From Bdellovibrio sp. (lineage in GTDB: Bacteria; Bdellovibrionota; Bdellovibrionia; Bdellovibrionales; Bdellovibrionaceae), in NCBI GenBank assembly GCA_025359945.1, contig JANYDD010000053.1, positions 1 to 64,000 of the forward strand: a stretch of 64,000 nucleotides of DNA, read 5' to 3'. Shown one piece after another: positions 34,498 to 43,913 of the stretch. Made by a program: the position numbers and the translations under genes. The notes under the pieces are model-generated. The model saw only the letters and a program-made list of their open reading frames with translations, ran no database searches and was not told the DNA's origin. Numbering within the stretch: the first letter of the stretch is position 1; the number at the start of each line of letters is the position of its first letter.

Positions 34498-36174
34498 GTG
34501 GTAAAAACCATTGGAATCGATATCGGGACCTCCAGCATAAAAGTGGTGGAAGTTCAGATGACCAAAAAAGGTCTTTTGGTCACGCAAGCCTTCGAACGCA
34601 CTTTAGGCGTCAATCCCGCCTACGACAAAGACCTTGAGACCATTGAATTTTTTCGCGAATTTGCCAATCTTTGGAGTGCGTCACAAGCGCGTGTGGTCAC
34701 GGGTCTAAATCAAAACCAAGTTTCTTTGCGCCGAAAGTTTTTCCCCTTCCAGGATCGAATTAAAATTTTAAAAAGTCTTTCATTCGAACTTGAAGACGAA
34801 ATCCCGCTGGAAAATGAAAACGCGCTTTTCGATGCAAAAATTATTCAATTCAAAGGGACCGGTACCGACGTTTTGGCCCAAGCTGTCCCCAAAGCCAGCC
34901 TGCGCGAACTTATGCAAATCGCCGCTGATTCCGGTTTAGATATTTCCGTAGTTTCTAGCGAGGCTTTTGCATACGCAAATCTAGTCGAAAATCCGTTAGC
35001 GCCACCGCCGCAAGTAGCGACCTCGATGATCGAGGAAGAGGGCCTGCGGATTCAGGCTCAGCTAGAAGTGCACTTGCAAATTGGACAGTCCCACACGATT
35101 TTGTCGGCGTTTGAAAACAATCGATTGGTCGCCGTGCGATCAATTCCTTGGGGTGTGCGATTTGTCGCCGAGAATATTTCTAAGCGTTATGAAATTCCAT
35201 TTATCGAGGCCCTCAATGAAATGAATCAAAAGGCGTTCATCTTGCTCAACAAAGAAACTGCCAGCTACGATCAAATCGCGTTTTCGGAAACCATCGCATC
35301 GGCTTTCAAGGATTTAGTTCGAGAATTGAAACTGACTTTGATTGACCTGAATTCAGATTTGAACGGCCAAATCCAACAGATTTATCTTTCAGGCGGCGGT
35401 AGTCGGATTATCAATTTAGCCGCTCACTTAACCCAAAATTTAGAGATCGCTTGTAATGTTTTTAAAGCACAACAAAGTATCGCGACCTCAGAAAAAGTGG
35501 GCGTATTAGATTCCAGATATTCCTTAGCTCTGGGTTATGCGCTTGAGGGCCACAAAAAACCGAAGAATCCACCCGTCAATTTTCTTAAAAATGAATTCGC
35601 CAAGAAAAATAAACGCTTGCAAACCTTTGTTGAAACATGGGGAAGTTTAATTCAAGCCGGGGTTTTGGTGTTTGTTTTCTTTATCGTCGATTCGCAACTA
35701 AGAACTTCTTTAACCACGGACTTAAGTTCAAAAACTGACGACGTTCTAAAAGCTCAAGCGCGAAACATCGCAAAACTATCGGGCAAACAAGCCAACGTCG
35801 TGGGTGTCAAAAAATATCTTAAAGAACAAAAAAAGAAAATGGATGATTATCAACTTATCCAACAAGCATTGCAGATGAATTCAAGTTTGGATGTTCTAAA
35901 AAAGATCAGCGATTCGATCCCGCAAAAAAACCAAATTCGAATTCAGATTTCACGCCTAGCGATTGAAGGAAAAGAAGTTCAGCTTGAAGGCCGTGTCGGC
36001 AGCCTTCAAGAAATGACCAGCCTGCAAAAATCGTTAAGCACTTTGGCTTTAGGACCTGTGCAACAGATGTTGGGATCGGGTGCGCCGCCCAATGGCACTT
36101 CCGTAAAAGGAGTTGCCTTTCACTATCAGTTTTCGGTGGATCGGGGCTTTAACAACACGACGACTAAGAAATAA
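34498..36174 (+). CDS. gspL: Type II secretion system protein GspL (actin-like, PilM-type)
   Basis: A 558-residue inner-membrane assembly protein. The cytoplasmic part is an actin-like ATPase-fold domain starting KTIGIDIGTSSIKVVEVQ, with FPFQDRIKILKSLSFELEDE (the PilM/GspL 'lPf.....i...l..elEd.iP' region) and the phosphate-2-like IYLSGGGSRI. A membrane helix lies at about 383-400 and a periplasmic ferredoxin-like domain follows. GspL recruits GspE to the membrane and pairs with GspM. GTG 34498 was chosen because AAGG lies 7 bases upstream; the TTG at 34492 is too close to it. It starts the third T2SS block. Confidence 0.88.
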   Translation: MVKTIGIDIGTSSIKVVEVQMTKKGLLVTQAFERTLGVNPAYDKDLETIEFFREFANLWSASQARVVTGLNQNQVSLRRKFFPFQDRIKILKSLSFELEDEIPLENENALFDAKIIQFKGTGTDVLAQAVPKASLRELMQIAADSGLDISVVSSEAFAYANLVENPLAPPPQVATSMIEEEGLRIQAQLEVHLQIGQSHTILSAFENNRLVAVRSIPWGVRFVAENISKRYEIPFIEALNEMNQKAFILLNKETASYDQIAFSETIASAFKDLVRELKLTLIDLNSDLNGQIQQIYLSGGGSRIINLAAHLTQNLEIACNVFKAQQSIATSEKVGVLDSRYSLALGYALEGHKKPKNPPVNFLKNEFAKKNKRLQTFVETWGSLIQAGVLVFVFFIVDSQLRTSLTTDLSSKTDDVLKAQARNIAKLSGKQANVVGVKKYLKEQKKKMDDYQLIQQALQMNSSLDVLKKISDSIPQKNQIRIQISRLAIEGKEVQLEGRVGSLQEMTSLQKSLSTLALGPVQQMLGSGAPPNGTSVKGVAFHYQFSVDRGFNNTTTKK

Positions 36175-36189
36175 CGAAGGAGAATCGTT

Positions 36190-36888
36190 TTGCCTTTCGA
36201 TGAATTAAAAGAACGTCTTAAGCACGAGTTTTCTCAAACTTGGCAGAGAATCCAAGAAAGCTCTGCTTATATTCAATTGAAAGACCGCTACGATTCACTG
36301 ACCCCACAAATGCAAAAAGCATCCTTGATGGCCGCGTCTTTGTTAGTTTTTTTAGCTTTGTTTAGCTTGCCATTGGCGACTTTTAATCAGTCCAGTACTG
36401 ATATAGAATCCTTTGAATCCAAGCGAAGTCTGGTCGTGCAACTAATTCAACTGAATCAAGATTTAAAAAATAAACCGCAGCTTCCGGTCCCACCTCCCGC
36501 AAGCCGACTGATGGAACAGATCCGCGATCAGCTGACAAAATCAGATCTGATCCCCGAGCAAATTCAGCCTATAACCCAAGGCGGAAGCTCGATCCTGCCT
36601 CAAAATCTGGTGCAGGAAGTTCTGAACGTGTCGTTAAAACAACTGAACTTGAAACAAGTTATCGACCTTGGCTATTCGATTTCAAGTTTACATCCGGCTT
36701 TAAAGTTGCAAGATTTAATTTTGAACCCCAACCAAAAAAACAAAAGTTACTACGACGTTCTTTACAAATTCGTGATTCTAAATATCCCTAATTTTGAAGA
36801 AAACGGGGGCGACGCAGAGCCGCCCGGTGAAGATTCCGCGCAAACCGAAAAAAAGACGGGAAAAATCCGTTCCAAAAAAGGACAATAA
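36190..36888 (+). CDS. gspM: Type II secretion system protein GspM
   Basis: A 232-residue bitopic protein. It has a cytoplasmic N-terminus, a membrane helix at about 45-65 (ASLMAASLLVFLALFSLPLA) and a periplasmic domain with the GspM-like IRDQLTKSDLIPEQIQPI and LKQLNLKQVIDLGYSI segments. The tail is charged. The call is supported more by position between gspL and gspN than by strong motifs, as GspM is poorly conserved. The TTG start at 36190 has AAGGAG 7 bases upstream. Confidence 0.78.
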   Translation: MPFDELKERLKHEFSQTWQRIQESSAYIQLKDRYDSLTPQMQKASLMAASLLVFLALFSLPLATFNQSSTDIESFESKRSLVVQLIQLNQDLKNKPQLPVPPPASRLMEQIRDQLTKSDLIPEQIQPITQGGSSILPQNLVQEVLNVSLKQLNLKQVIDLGYSISSLHPALKLQDLILNPNQKNKSYYDVLYKFVILNIPNFEENGGDAEPPGEDSAQTEKKTGKIRSKKGQ

Positions 36889-36891
36889 ATT

Positions 36892-37908
36892 TTGGAAAAC
36901 TTAAAACCCATCCTCAGTTGGGTGCTGCAAAATTTAAAAAAAATTAGAAAATATATTTTTCTAGTTCTTTGTTTAACTGTGGTTTTCTACGTCTTTATTT
37001 TTCCGTTCGACGATTTGTCCGAATGGATCTCGCGAAAAGTGCAAGAGGTTTCGCAGAATCAGTTGATGGTCAGCTTTTCAAAAGTTCATCTGCAGTGGGT
37101 TCCCTTGGGTCTGAACCTAGAGCAAATGCGATTGCAGATGCAAGGTCTACCCCCGTTGAACATTGCGGATTTAGCGATTTCGCCGGGGATTAAAATGCTA
37201 TTGACTCAAAATCCTTCGGGCAGTTTAAAGGCCGCAGGAATTTTCCACGGACAAATTCAAATCCAACTGAGCAACCAGGGGCCTTCAGCAGAGCCCACTT
37301 ACGATTTAAAACTTCAGATGGATCAAATTTCTTTAGAGGAAGTTCGAAATTTTCTTCAAGGGCTGGCGAATCACCCAAAGCTAGGAATGTCGCTAGCGCC
37401 AATTTTGCGGGCCACGCAAAACTTAAAAGGTGGCTGGAGCGGGTTTTTTAATGGCACTTTAGACACCTCTGGAAAAAAACAACCTTTGCTGAACACTGAA
37501 ATAAAACTGTCGAAGTTTGAACTACCATCAAACGAAATCAGCACCGCCTTGGGTCCGATCAATTTGCCCGAGCTTCAATTTTCACAAGTGGTTTTGAAAG
37601 CCAAAATGTCCGAGGGGCGGCTGGAACTTCAAGAAGTGACCTTGGGAAATGAAAGCGATGATATTTCGGGCACGATTCGCGGATTTTTCATGATGACCGC
37701 GCAAAAGTCGACCGCACTTCAGGTCGTGCCGGGCGCGTACCAACTAGAGTTTAATTTAAGCGTCAAGAAAACCTTTGCCGAACGCGCGACTTTGATAATG
37801 ACTTTCTTGGATCAATATAAAAAACCTGCTGGGGATATTTTTCAAGTGGGCTTCAAGTTGACGGGTGCCAACTTTCAGTCCAACCCGCAATTTAGTGCCT
37901 TGCAGTAA
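36892..37908 (+). CDS. gspN: Type II secretion system protein GspN
   Basis: A 338-residue protein with one N-terminal membrane helix (YIFLVLCLTVVFYVFIF, about 23-40) and a large beta-rich periplasmic domain with repeated 'i.i...l......' strands, matching the deltaproteobacterial GspN form rather than the short enterobacterial one. Its role in the platform is not well defined and it is dispensable in some systems. It starts with TTG three bases after the gspM stop, with AAAGGA upstream. It is the last gene of the gsp block. Confidence 0.82.
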   Translation: MENLKPILSWVLQNLKKIRKYIFLVLCLTVVFYVFIFPFDDLSEWISRKVQEVSQNQLMVSFSKVHLQWVPLGLNLEQMRLQMQGLPPLNIADLAISPGIKMLLTQNPSGSLKAAGIFHGQIQIQLSNQGPSAEPTYDLKLQMDQISLEEVRNFLQGLANHPKLGMSLAPILRATQNLKGGWSGFFNGTLDTSGKKQPLLNTEIKLSKFELPSNEISTALGPINLPELQFSQVVLKAKMSEGRLELQEVTLGNESDDISGTIRGFFMMTAQKSTALQVVPGAYQLEFNLSVKKTFAERATLIMTFLDQYKKPAGDIFQVGFKLTGANFQSNPQFSALQ

Positions 37909-37993
37909 ATCCGAAGTTCGACCAAATCCTTTTGTTAAAATTGCTTTGACCATTGGTCGATCTGTTGCAAGTCTTTCTGCTTATGGAGGTTTT

Positions 37994-38422
37994 ATGGCAG
38001 GAGTGAACAAAGTTATTATCGTTGGTCGTCTGGGTAACGAGCCCGAAGTCAAAAACTTAGGCTCGGGGCAAACAGTGACTAAATTTAGCGTCGCCACCAG
38101 CGAATCTTATCCTGGCAAAGACGGCAATACTGTCGAGAAAACCGAATGGCATCGGATCGTGGTCTGGGGAAAATTGGCCGAAATCTGCGGCAAATACCTG
38201 CACAAAGGTAAACAGGTTTACGTTGAGGGAAAACTTCAATCTAGATCATGGGAAGACCCTCAGGGCGTGAAAAAATACGCTACAGATATTGTTGCAAACA
38301 CTGTTCAATTTTTAGAAAAGAAAGAAGGCGGAGTCTCCGCCTCAAGTGGATCAGGTTCTTCTTCTTCATCAGATTTTGGGCCTGAACCTCAGTTTGATAC
38401 GTCGGAAGAAATTCCCTTTTAA
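37994..38422 (+). CDS. ssb: Single-stranded DNA-binding protein
   Basis: A 142-residue SSB that coats single-stranded DNA during replication and repair. The OB-fold starts VNKVIIVGRLGNEPEVKN and continues with the conserved EWHRIVVWGKLAEICGKYL, KGKQVYVEGKLQSRSW and a Ser/Gly-rich linker. The acidic tip SEEIPF is the protein-interaction motif. ATG 37994 has GGAGG 7 bases upstream and gives the family's standard N-terminus. It follows gspN by 85 bp. Confidence 0.96.
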   Translation: MAGVNKVIIVGRLGNEPEVKNLGSGQTVTKFSVATSESYPGKDGNTVEKTEWHRIVVWGKLAEICGKYLHKGKQVYVEGKLQSRSWEDPQGVKKYATDIVANTVQFLEKKEGGVSASSGSGSSSSSDFGPEPQFDTSEEIPF

Positions 38423-38442
38423 TTTTTAACCAGGAATAAAAT

Positions 38443-38784
38443 CTGGCAGCTAAAATTTGGGTTCGTCAATTTTGGATTTTGATTTTGCCAACGGCTTTGG
38501 TGCTTCAAGGCTGTTTGGTGTATCGGTCGGCAGGTCGGCGAAGCTTCGAACAACAAGGCCAAACTCGCGTGGTCGCCAATACAACCACCGCTTCGTCCGC
38601 AACGAATGTGAATTCTGGATTCGACCCGCCTGGAAATAGCGCGGATTCGACCGAAACAGCGGAAAATTGCTCAGTTCTTTCTAGCTCACAATTATTTGTT
38701 AAACTCAGTCAGGCCACTCAACGCCCTGCGGATTATTCTATACAGAAAATAAATTCTCTTAGTTTTTTTGTTTGTGAAAAATAA
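38443..38784 (+). CDS. Small lipoprotein, probable CTG or TTG start
   Basis: A short exported protein whose signal peptide ends LPTALVLQGC, a good lipobox with Cys as the lipidation site, followed by a Ser/Thr/Asn-rich domain. The frame has no ATG or GTG at its start. TTG 38479 would remove the basic residues a signal peptide needs. CTG 38443 keeps KIWVRQ ahead of the hydrophobic core and has AGGA 7 bases upstream, so I prefer it. The family is not recognised. It lies 20 bp after ssb. Confidence 0.5.
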   Translation: MAAKIWVRQFWILILPTALVLQGCLVYRSAGRRSFEQQGQTRVVANTTTASSATNVNSGFDPPGNSADSTETAENCSVLSSSQLFVKLSQATQRPADYSIQKINSLSFFVCEK

Positions 38785-38854
38785 AAGTTCGCCCATAATA
38801 AAGTTATCCGAAATGATAGATGATCATCATTCGTAAATCCCGGGGGAGCTCCAA

Positions 38855-39793
38855 ATGTATTTGAGAACTACGCGCCAACAAAATGGACAGGTTTTAATTC
38901 TCCTCTCTTTTTTGGTTTACCTTGTAGCAAGTGTCAGCTCTTGGGCGCAAACCCCTGCAACCATAAGCAAAGTCCAAGGGACGAAAGCGCTGATTCAATC
39001 TGATGCCAATATTGATCTGCAAGAGGGGCAGGAAGTTTTTTTAATCAATGCTGAAAATAAAAAAATCGGTTTAGGAAAAGTCACCATTGTTAAAGGTAAC
39101 AAAGCCCAACTTGAAGTCCTTAAAGGAAAAGTTGAAGTTGGTAACACCTTCGCGCCCAGAAATAAGCCAGCCGCTGCAGAGGATTCATCTGCAGCGGATT
39201 CATCCGCAGGCGCTTCGAAAGTGCCAAAGAAAAAATCGCGATGGGCTGCTAGTCTTGTTGCGGGCCTTTCATTGGATACAATTAACCTGACGGCCCAAGA
39301 TACTTTTGGACTTCAGAAGAAAATATCTTTAACTGGTACCAGCTTTGCTTCTTTGTTGGGGTTGGATATGGCACTGACAGATGAACTTTCTTTACGTGGG
39401 CAGTTCGGGACCGTCGGATTTAATACCACTTCATCGGTAGCCAGCACCGATGCCAGCTATTGCGGTGGCACCGCGAATTGTTCCATTCAGTTTCAATACT
39501 TGGCATTTATCGGATACGGAATTTGGTACCCCCTAACGACAAATTCTTTTCGTTGGGGAATTGGCGGTGGCTACGCTTATTATTTAAGATCAACAGGAAC
39601 GACCACCGTGACTAATTTTGATGCGACCGTCAGCAGTAATTCCGCATTCGTAGGGATGACTGAATTGGATTATATTTTAAAGAAAAATAAATACGCCATT
39701 CCCCTGATTTTAGAATACAGATCCTATGCAGGGGGCTCATCCATCGCCGCGTCTAGCATCGGAATTACCGCGGGATTTATTTATTCATTTTAG
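38855..39793 (+). CDS. Outer-membrane beta-barrel protein
   Basis: A 312-residue protein with a signal peptide ending SSWAQ. Residues about 35-110 form a small beta domain (TISKVQGTKALIQSDANIDL, then KVTIVKGNKAQLEVLKGKVE) resembling FlgA/SAF-like or C-terminal FlgT-type folds. An Ala/Ser linker follows, then a barrel of about eight amphipathic strands ending in Phe (AGFIYSF), the usual outer-membrane insertion signal. Function is unknown. The ATG follows GGGGGAGC. It converges with rel, overlapping it by four bases. Confidence 0.75.
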   Translation: MYLRTTRQQNGQVLILLSFLVYLVASVSSWAQTPATISKVQGTKALIQSDANIDLQEGQEVFLINAENKKIGLGKVTIVKGNKAQLEVLKGKVEVGNTFAPRNKPAAAEDSSAADSSAGASKVPKKKSRWAASLVAGLSLDTINLTAQDTFGLQKKISLTGTSFASLLGLDMALTDELSLRGQFGTVGFNTTSSVASTDASYCGGTANCSIQFQYLAFIGYGIWYPLTTNSFRWGIGGGYAYYLRSTGTTTVTNFDATVSSNSAFVGMTELDYILKKNKYAIPLILEYRSYAGGSSIAASSIGITAGFIYSF

Positions 39794-42027
39794 GAATTTA
39801 CCACTCTGGACACTCCCAGTACGCCTTTAATTTTCTGCAAGTCCTGCAGCACTTGATTGAGTTGCAAAGTATTTATTACCGACACTTCGAAAGTGGCGAT
39901 GGCTTTTTTATCTCGCGTGGTGCGGACTTGGGCGTTTTGAATATTCATCCCCTGCACCGAAAATGTTTCGCTCATCAACTTTAAAAGTCCGGGCATGTCT
40001 TGTGAAATCACTTGGATTTTTACCGTGCGTTCCTGGCCCGTTTGGACAGAATCTTGCGTCCACGAAATATCCACTTTACGAAGCTGATCGAACTCAAACG
40101 CCCGCCGACAATCACTTCGATGCACGGTCACACCCCGACCGCGAGTGATAAATCCCACAATATTATCGCCCGGAATGGGGTTGCAGCATTTGGCGTAATA
40201 AACCAAAACATCATCCATTCCACCCACTTTAACAAGTGAACCTTGGCGCTTTAGTTTTTGAGCCGCGTTCTTAAATACCTTTTGAATAAACGATGCATCT
40301 TCTGACCCTTTGGATACGATCGGCGTTTTGGTCACTTGGGCGACAACATCCGGGGCCAAACGCTCGACCACAATTCTAGGCTCTAGTTTACCATACCCCA
40401 CACGAACAAAAACTTCGTCGGTTTCATGAATTCCAAAGTCGTTAAGAAATTTACTTAAAATCTCGCCCTTAAAAAATTTGGCAGAACTAACGCCAAACTT
40501 TCGAAATTCTTTCTCGACTAAATCCTTACCCAACAACAGGGAACTTAATCGCTGTTCCTCTTTGACGAACAAGCGAATCTTGGATTTGGCGCGGTTGGTG
40601 ACACACATTTTTAGCCAATCTTTAGAAGGCTTTTGTGTGTTGGAGGTGACAATCTCGACGGTGTCGCCGTTTTGCAGCCGGTATTTCAGCGGCACCATTT
40701 TACCGTTTATTCGGGCGCCCATACATTTGTTGCCCACGTCCGTATGTACAGAAAATGCGAAATCCAAAGGGGTTGCGCCCTCGGGAAATTCCTTCACGTC
40801 ACCCTTGGGCGTAAAAACATAAATTTCGTTTTCGAAAAGATCGGTCTTAACCGTATCCAAAAACTCGTCCGGGTTTCTGACTTGCTGATGAAGAGTGACT
40901 AAATCTTTCAGCCATTCGATCTTACCGATGGACTCTACGTTCATCTTGCCACGCTCTTTATATTTCCAGTGAGCCGCGATCCCGCGCTCGGCGATCAAAT
41001 GCATTTCCCGCGTGCGGATTTGAATTTCGATCCGCTCGCCCTCTGGACCAATCACCGTGGTATGCAGAGATTTATAATCGTTCACCTTTGGCATCGCGAT
41101 AAAGTCTTTGAACCGGCCGGGGATGGGCTTCCATAGCGAATGTATGTGCCCCAAAACCGCGTAACACTCGGAGATGTTTTCAACGATCACTCGAAACGCC
41201 AAGACGTCATAGACCTGATCGTATTCAATACTTCGACTTTGCATTTTTCGATAAATCGACCACAAATGCTTCGATCGCCCCTGAACTTCAAAACTTTTAA
41301 AATCAGATTTTTTTAATTCGTTGCTAATCAAAGATTTGACGCCGTTGATGTAGGCGGCCTGATCTTTTTCTTGTTTCTGCACGGCCTGGGTCAATTGATA
41401 GTGCATCTCGGGCAAATAATACTTAAATCCCAAATCCTCGAGCTCGATCTTTAAAGAACTAATCCCCATTCGACTGGCCAAGGGGCAGTAGATTTCAAGA
41501 GTTTCTTGAGCAATGCGTGCTTGTTTCTCGTAAGGCATATGGCGAAGCGTCCGCATATTGTGCAGACGATCGGCTAGTTTCACCAAAATCACGCGGACGT
41601 CTTTTCCCATAGCGACGATCATTTTTCGAATATTTTCGCCCTGCTTTTCCGTCGAAGTTTTGAAATTCATCTTGGAAATTTTGGTCACACCATCAACCAG
41701 CATCGCAATGGTATCACCAAATTCTTTTTTGATTTCTGGAAGGCTTGCGTGAGTGTCCTCGACCGTATCGTGAAGCAATCCGGTCGTGATCGAATCCAAA
41801 TCCAAACGAAGATCTGCCAATATTCCCGCAACATTCAAAGGATGAGAAATATAAGCTTCGCCACTGCGGCGAATTTGTCCCACGTGTGCTTTTTCCGAAA
41901 AGTAGTAGGCCTTTTCGACAACTTTAACGTCCGCCAACGGGTGATATTCTAGAATTTTTTTGCAGAGATCTTGGATCGTTTTAAGAGGTTTTTGCGAAAG
42001 GTGATCTTCATCAACATACGTGGGCAT
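39790..42027 (-). CDS. rel: Bifunctional (p)ppGpp synthetase/hydrolase (Rel/SpoT)
   Basis: A 745-residue stringent-response enzyme. The HD hydrolase domain is intact (H in ISHPLNVAGILADLRLD; HD in TGLLHDTVEDTHASLP). The synthetase domain has GRFKDFIAMPKVNDYKSLHT and IEIQIRTREMHLIAERG; the RFKD form is the one usual in bifunctional enzymes. TGS (EIYVFTPKGDVKEFPEGATP), zinc-finger/helical and C-terminal ACT domains follow. It controls (p)ppGpp levels on amino-acid starvation. It lies downstream of rpoZ on the minus strand, a common arrangement. Confidence 0.96.
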   Translation of the reverse strand: MPTYVDEDHLSQKPLKTIQDLCKKILEYHPLADVKVVEKAYYFSEKAHVGQIRRSGEAYISHPLNVAGILADLRLDLDSITTGLLHDTVEDTHASLPEIKKEFGDTIAMLVDGVTKISKMNFKTSTEKQGENIRKMIVAMGKDVRVILVKLADRLHNMRTLRHMPYEKQARIAQETLEIYCPLASRMGISSLKIELEDLGFKYYLPEMHYQLTQAVQKQEKDQAAYINGVKSLISNELKKSDFKSFEVQGRSKHLWSIYRKMQSRSIEYDQVYDVLAFRVIVENISECYAVLGHIHSLWKPIPGRFKDFIAMPKVNDYKSLHTTVIGPEGERIEIQIRTREMHLIAERGIAAHWKYKERGKMNVESIGKIEWLKDLVTLHQQVRNPDEFLDTVKTDLFENEIYVFTPKGDVKEFPEGATPLDFAFSVHTDVGNKCMGARINGKMVPLKYRLQNGDTVEIVTSNTQKPSKDWLKMCVTNRAKSKIRLFVKEEQRLSSLLLGKDLVEKEFRKFGVSSAKFFKGEILSKFLNDFGIHETDEVFVRVGYGKLEPRIVVERLAPDVVAQVTKTPIVSKGSEDASFIQKVFKNAAQKLKRQGSLVKVGGMDDVLVYYAKCCNPIPGDNIVGFITRGRGVTVHRSDCRRAFEFDQLRKVDISWTQDSVQTGQERTVKIQVISQDMPGLLKLMSETFSVQGMNIQNAQVRTTRDKKAIATFEVSVINTLQLNQVLQDLQKIKGVLGVSRVVNS

Positions 42028-42077
42028 GCTTTATCTTAATAAAATTTTAAGCTACCGTCCAAAACTATGTGTCAAAA

Positions 42078-42332
42078 CTAGGTGTTAGTAGCACCTTTGT
42101 TGAGATCTTTTTCGATCTGATCGTAAGGGTTTCCGTGAGCTGGGTTATGTTCAAAAATCACGTTTCCAACAGCCACTTCTCGTAAGGCCCCAACCACATA
42201 CTTGTTACCTTTAGTGGGAACAGTCATTTCTGAACCTTTAAGCAATTGCTTGGTGCGTTTGGCGACCAACAAGACCAAAGAAAATCGATTAGGAACTTTA
42301 TCTAGACAGTCTTCAACGGTGACTCGCGCCAT
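42078..42332 (-). CDS. rpoZ: RNA polymerase omega subunit
   Basis: An 84-residue omega subunit that helps assemble RNA polymerase and forms part of a ppGpp site in proteobacteria. It has [20 protein letters not shown] at the start, [11 protein letters not shown] and [15 protein letters not shown], all conserved. It is located between gmk and rel, as in many proteobacteria, linking transcription and the stringent response. Confidence 0.95.
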   Translation of the reverse strand: MARVTVEDCLDKVPNRFSLVLLVAKRTKQLLKGSEMTVPTKGNKYVVGALREVAVGNVIFEHNPAHGNPYDQIEKDLNKGATNT

Positions 42333-42366
42333 TCTTTGGAACCTCCATTACATTGAGATCCCAAAA

Positions 42367-42930
42367 CTACTTCTTCGCCAGCAGTTCTACAATGATTTTT
42401 TTGAACACTTGATACGATCTTTCGAAGTCATCGTTCACGACTTGAAAATCAAATTCAGGTGCAAATGAGATTTCTTTTTCGGCGTTCTTCATTCGAACTT
42501 CTAAATCCTCGGGCACCCGACCATCGCGTTTAATAATTCGCTGGCGCAATTCATCGATCCCAGGAGGCAATATAAATATCGAGATTGTCTCGGGAAATAG
42601 CTTTTTAAAGGAGTGCACTCCCTGCACGTCGACGTCCATAATTCCGCATTTTCCGGCTGCAAAAGTGGATTCAATTTCTTTTTTAGAGGTTCCGTACATT
42701 TTCGTGTGAACGTGCGCCCATTCGGCAAAAAAGTTGCCTTCGACCAAACGTTTAAATTCGGATTCTGAAACAAAATAATAGGGAAAGCCTTGGGATTCGC
42801 CCTTTCGCATTGGTCTAGTGGTGTAGGTGACAATATCCCTGACCCGCTGATCTTCGCGCGCAATTCGCTCGACGAAACTGCTCTTTCCGGCCCCTGAAGG
42901 GGCCGCCACCACGAACAAGCGAGGGATCAT
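42367..42930 (-). CDS. gmk: Guanylate kinase
   Basis: A 187-residue enzyme that phosphorylates GMP to GDP. It has the P-loop VVAAPSGAGKSSF, TYTTRPMRKGESQGFPYYFV (GMP-binding segment), GIMDVDVQG and ILPPGIDELRQRI with the lid region. Full length and intact. Only 34 bp separate it from rpoZ, and it follows yicC by 6 bp, so yicC-gmk-rpoZ is probably one operon. Confidence 0.97.
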   Translation of the reverse strand: MIPRLFVVAAPSGAGKSSFVERIAREDQRVRDIVTYTTRPMRKGESQGFPYYFVSESEFKRLVEGNFFAEWAHVHTKMYGTSKKEIESTFAAGKCGIMDVDVQGVHSFKKLFPETISIFILPPGIDELRQRIIKRDGRVPEDLEVRMKNAEKEISFAPEFDFQVVNDDFERSYQVFKKIIVELLAKK

Positions 42931-42936
42931 TTTTTT

Positions 42937-43815
42937 TCACTCCACATTTTGAATTTGCTCCCGAATTTTTTCTAGTATTGTCTTCGACTCCACCACCATC
43001 TGTGTCAACTTGAAAGCATTGGATTTAGACCCTATGGTGTTGATCTCGCGCAATAATTCTTGGGTATAAAACTCTAGTTTTTTTCCTTCGGATTCGGGTC
43101 CTGTCAAAATTTGACGACAATTTCTTAAGTGCTCTTTCAGTCGCGTCAGTTCTTCTTCGATATCTGATTTTTCGATCATCATCGCGACTTCTTGCAAAAG
43201 CCTTTGGGGATCAAGTTCTAATGTTTTCCATTTTTTTTCTAGACGTTCTTGATACTTCACCAAAAGTTCTTCGTTCAGTTGCGATTTTATTTTCAGCATC
43301 GATTCGACTAAATGTTCAAAAGCACTTTGTAGTTTTAACAATTCACGCTGTAGCGCCATCCCCTCGCGATTCCTTTCTGAAACGCATTTCTCTAAACTTT
43401 GTTGAAACTGGGTTAATACCCATTTTTTTTCTGCGGGGTCGACGCCCGCAGAGTCTTCAGCCATAAACATTTCAGGAATTCTTAAAAAAATATCCACTGG
43501 AATTGCAGGGCTAAGTTTAAATCTCTTTGCCAATTTTTGAACACCTTGAAAATAGGCCTGGGCCAACGGTTCGTTAACTAATAGTTTTTTTTTCTTACTG
43601 ACCAAACCGCCTTTGCGAGACACGTAGACATCCACTGTTCCCCGACGAAAAAGCTTTTCAATTTTTTCTCGAAATAAAATTTCCAGCGAAATATATTCTT
43701 TGGGCAAATGAAAACGGATTTCCAAATGTCGGCCATTGACTGATTTTATATTCATTTCCAATTGAAGTCCGCGGTACGAGGCCTTCAATTGCCCATAACC
43801 TGTCATGCTGTGCAT
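42937..43815 (-). CDS. yicC: YicC/YloC family endoribonuclease
   Basis: A 292-residue YicC-family protein. It opens with MHSMTGYGQ, the family's hallmark, then MNIKSVNGRHLEIRFHLP. The C-terminal DUF1732 region has KKLEFYTQELLREINTIGSK and the final ESKTILEKIREQIQNVE. Family members are reported to be RNases acting on small RNAs. Its place upstream of gmk is conserved in many bacteria. Confidence 0.95.
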   Translation of the reverse strand: MHSMTGYGQLKASYRGLQLEMNIKSVNGRHLEIRFHLPKEYISLEILFREKIEKLFRRGTVDVYVSRKGGLVSKKKKLLVNEPLAQAYFQGVQKLAKRFKLSPAIPVDIFLRIPEMFMAEDSAGVDPAEKKWVLTQFQQSLEKCVSERNREGMALQRELLKLQSAFEHLVESMLKIKSQLNEELLVKYQERLEKKWKTLELDPQRLLQEVAMMIEKSDIEEELTRLKEHLRNCRQILTGPESEGKKLEFYTQELLREINTIGSKSNAFKLTQMVVESKTILEKIREQIQNVE

Positions 43816-43913
43816 TTTTAAAATCTCCGATTCTCTGTGCCTTTATTCTATTCGTCGCGGGTTCTTTTGGTCAAAACAACTTCAGAAGGTTTGTGGACGA
43901 ACCTCGACCAACA

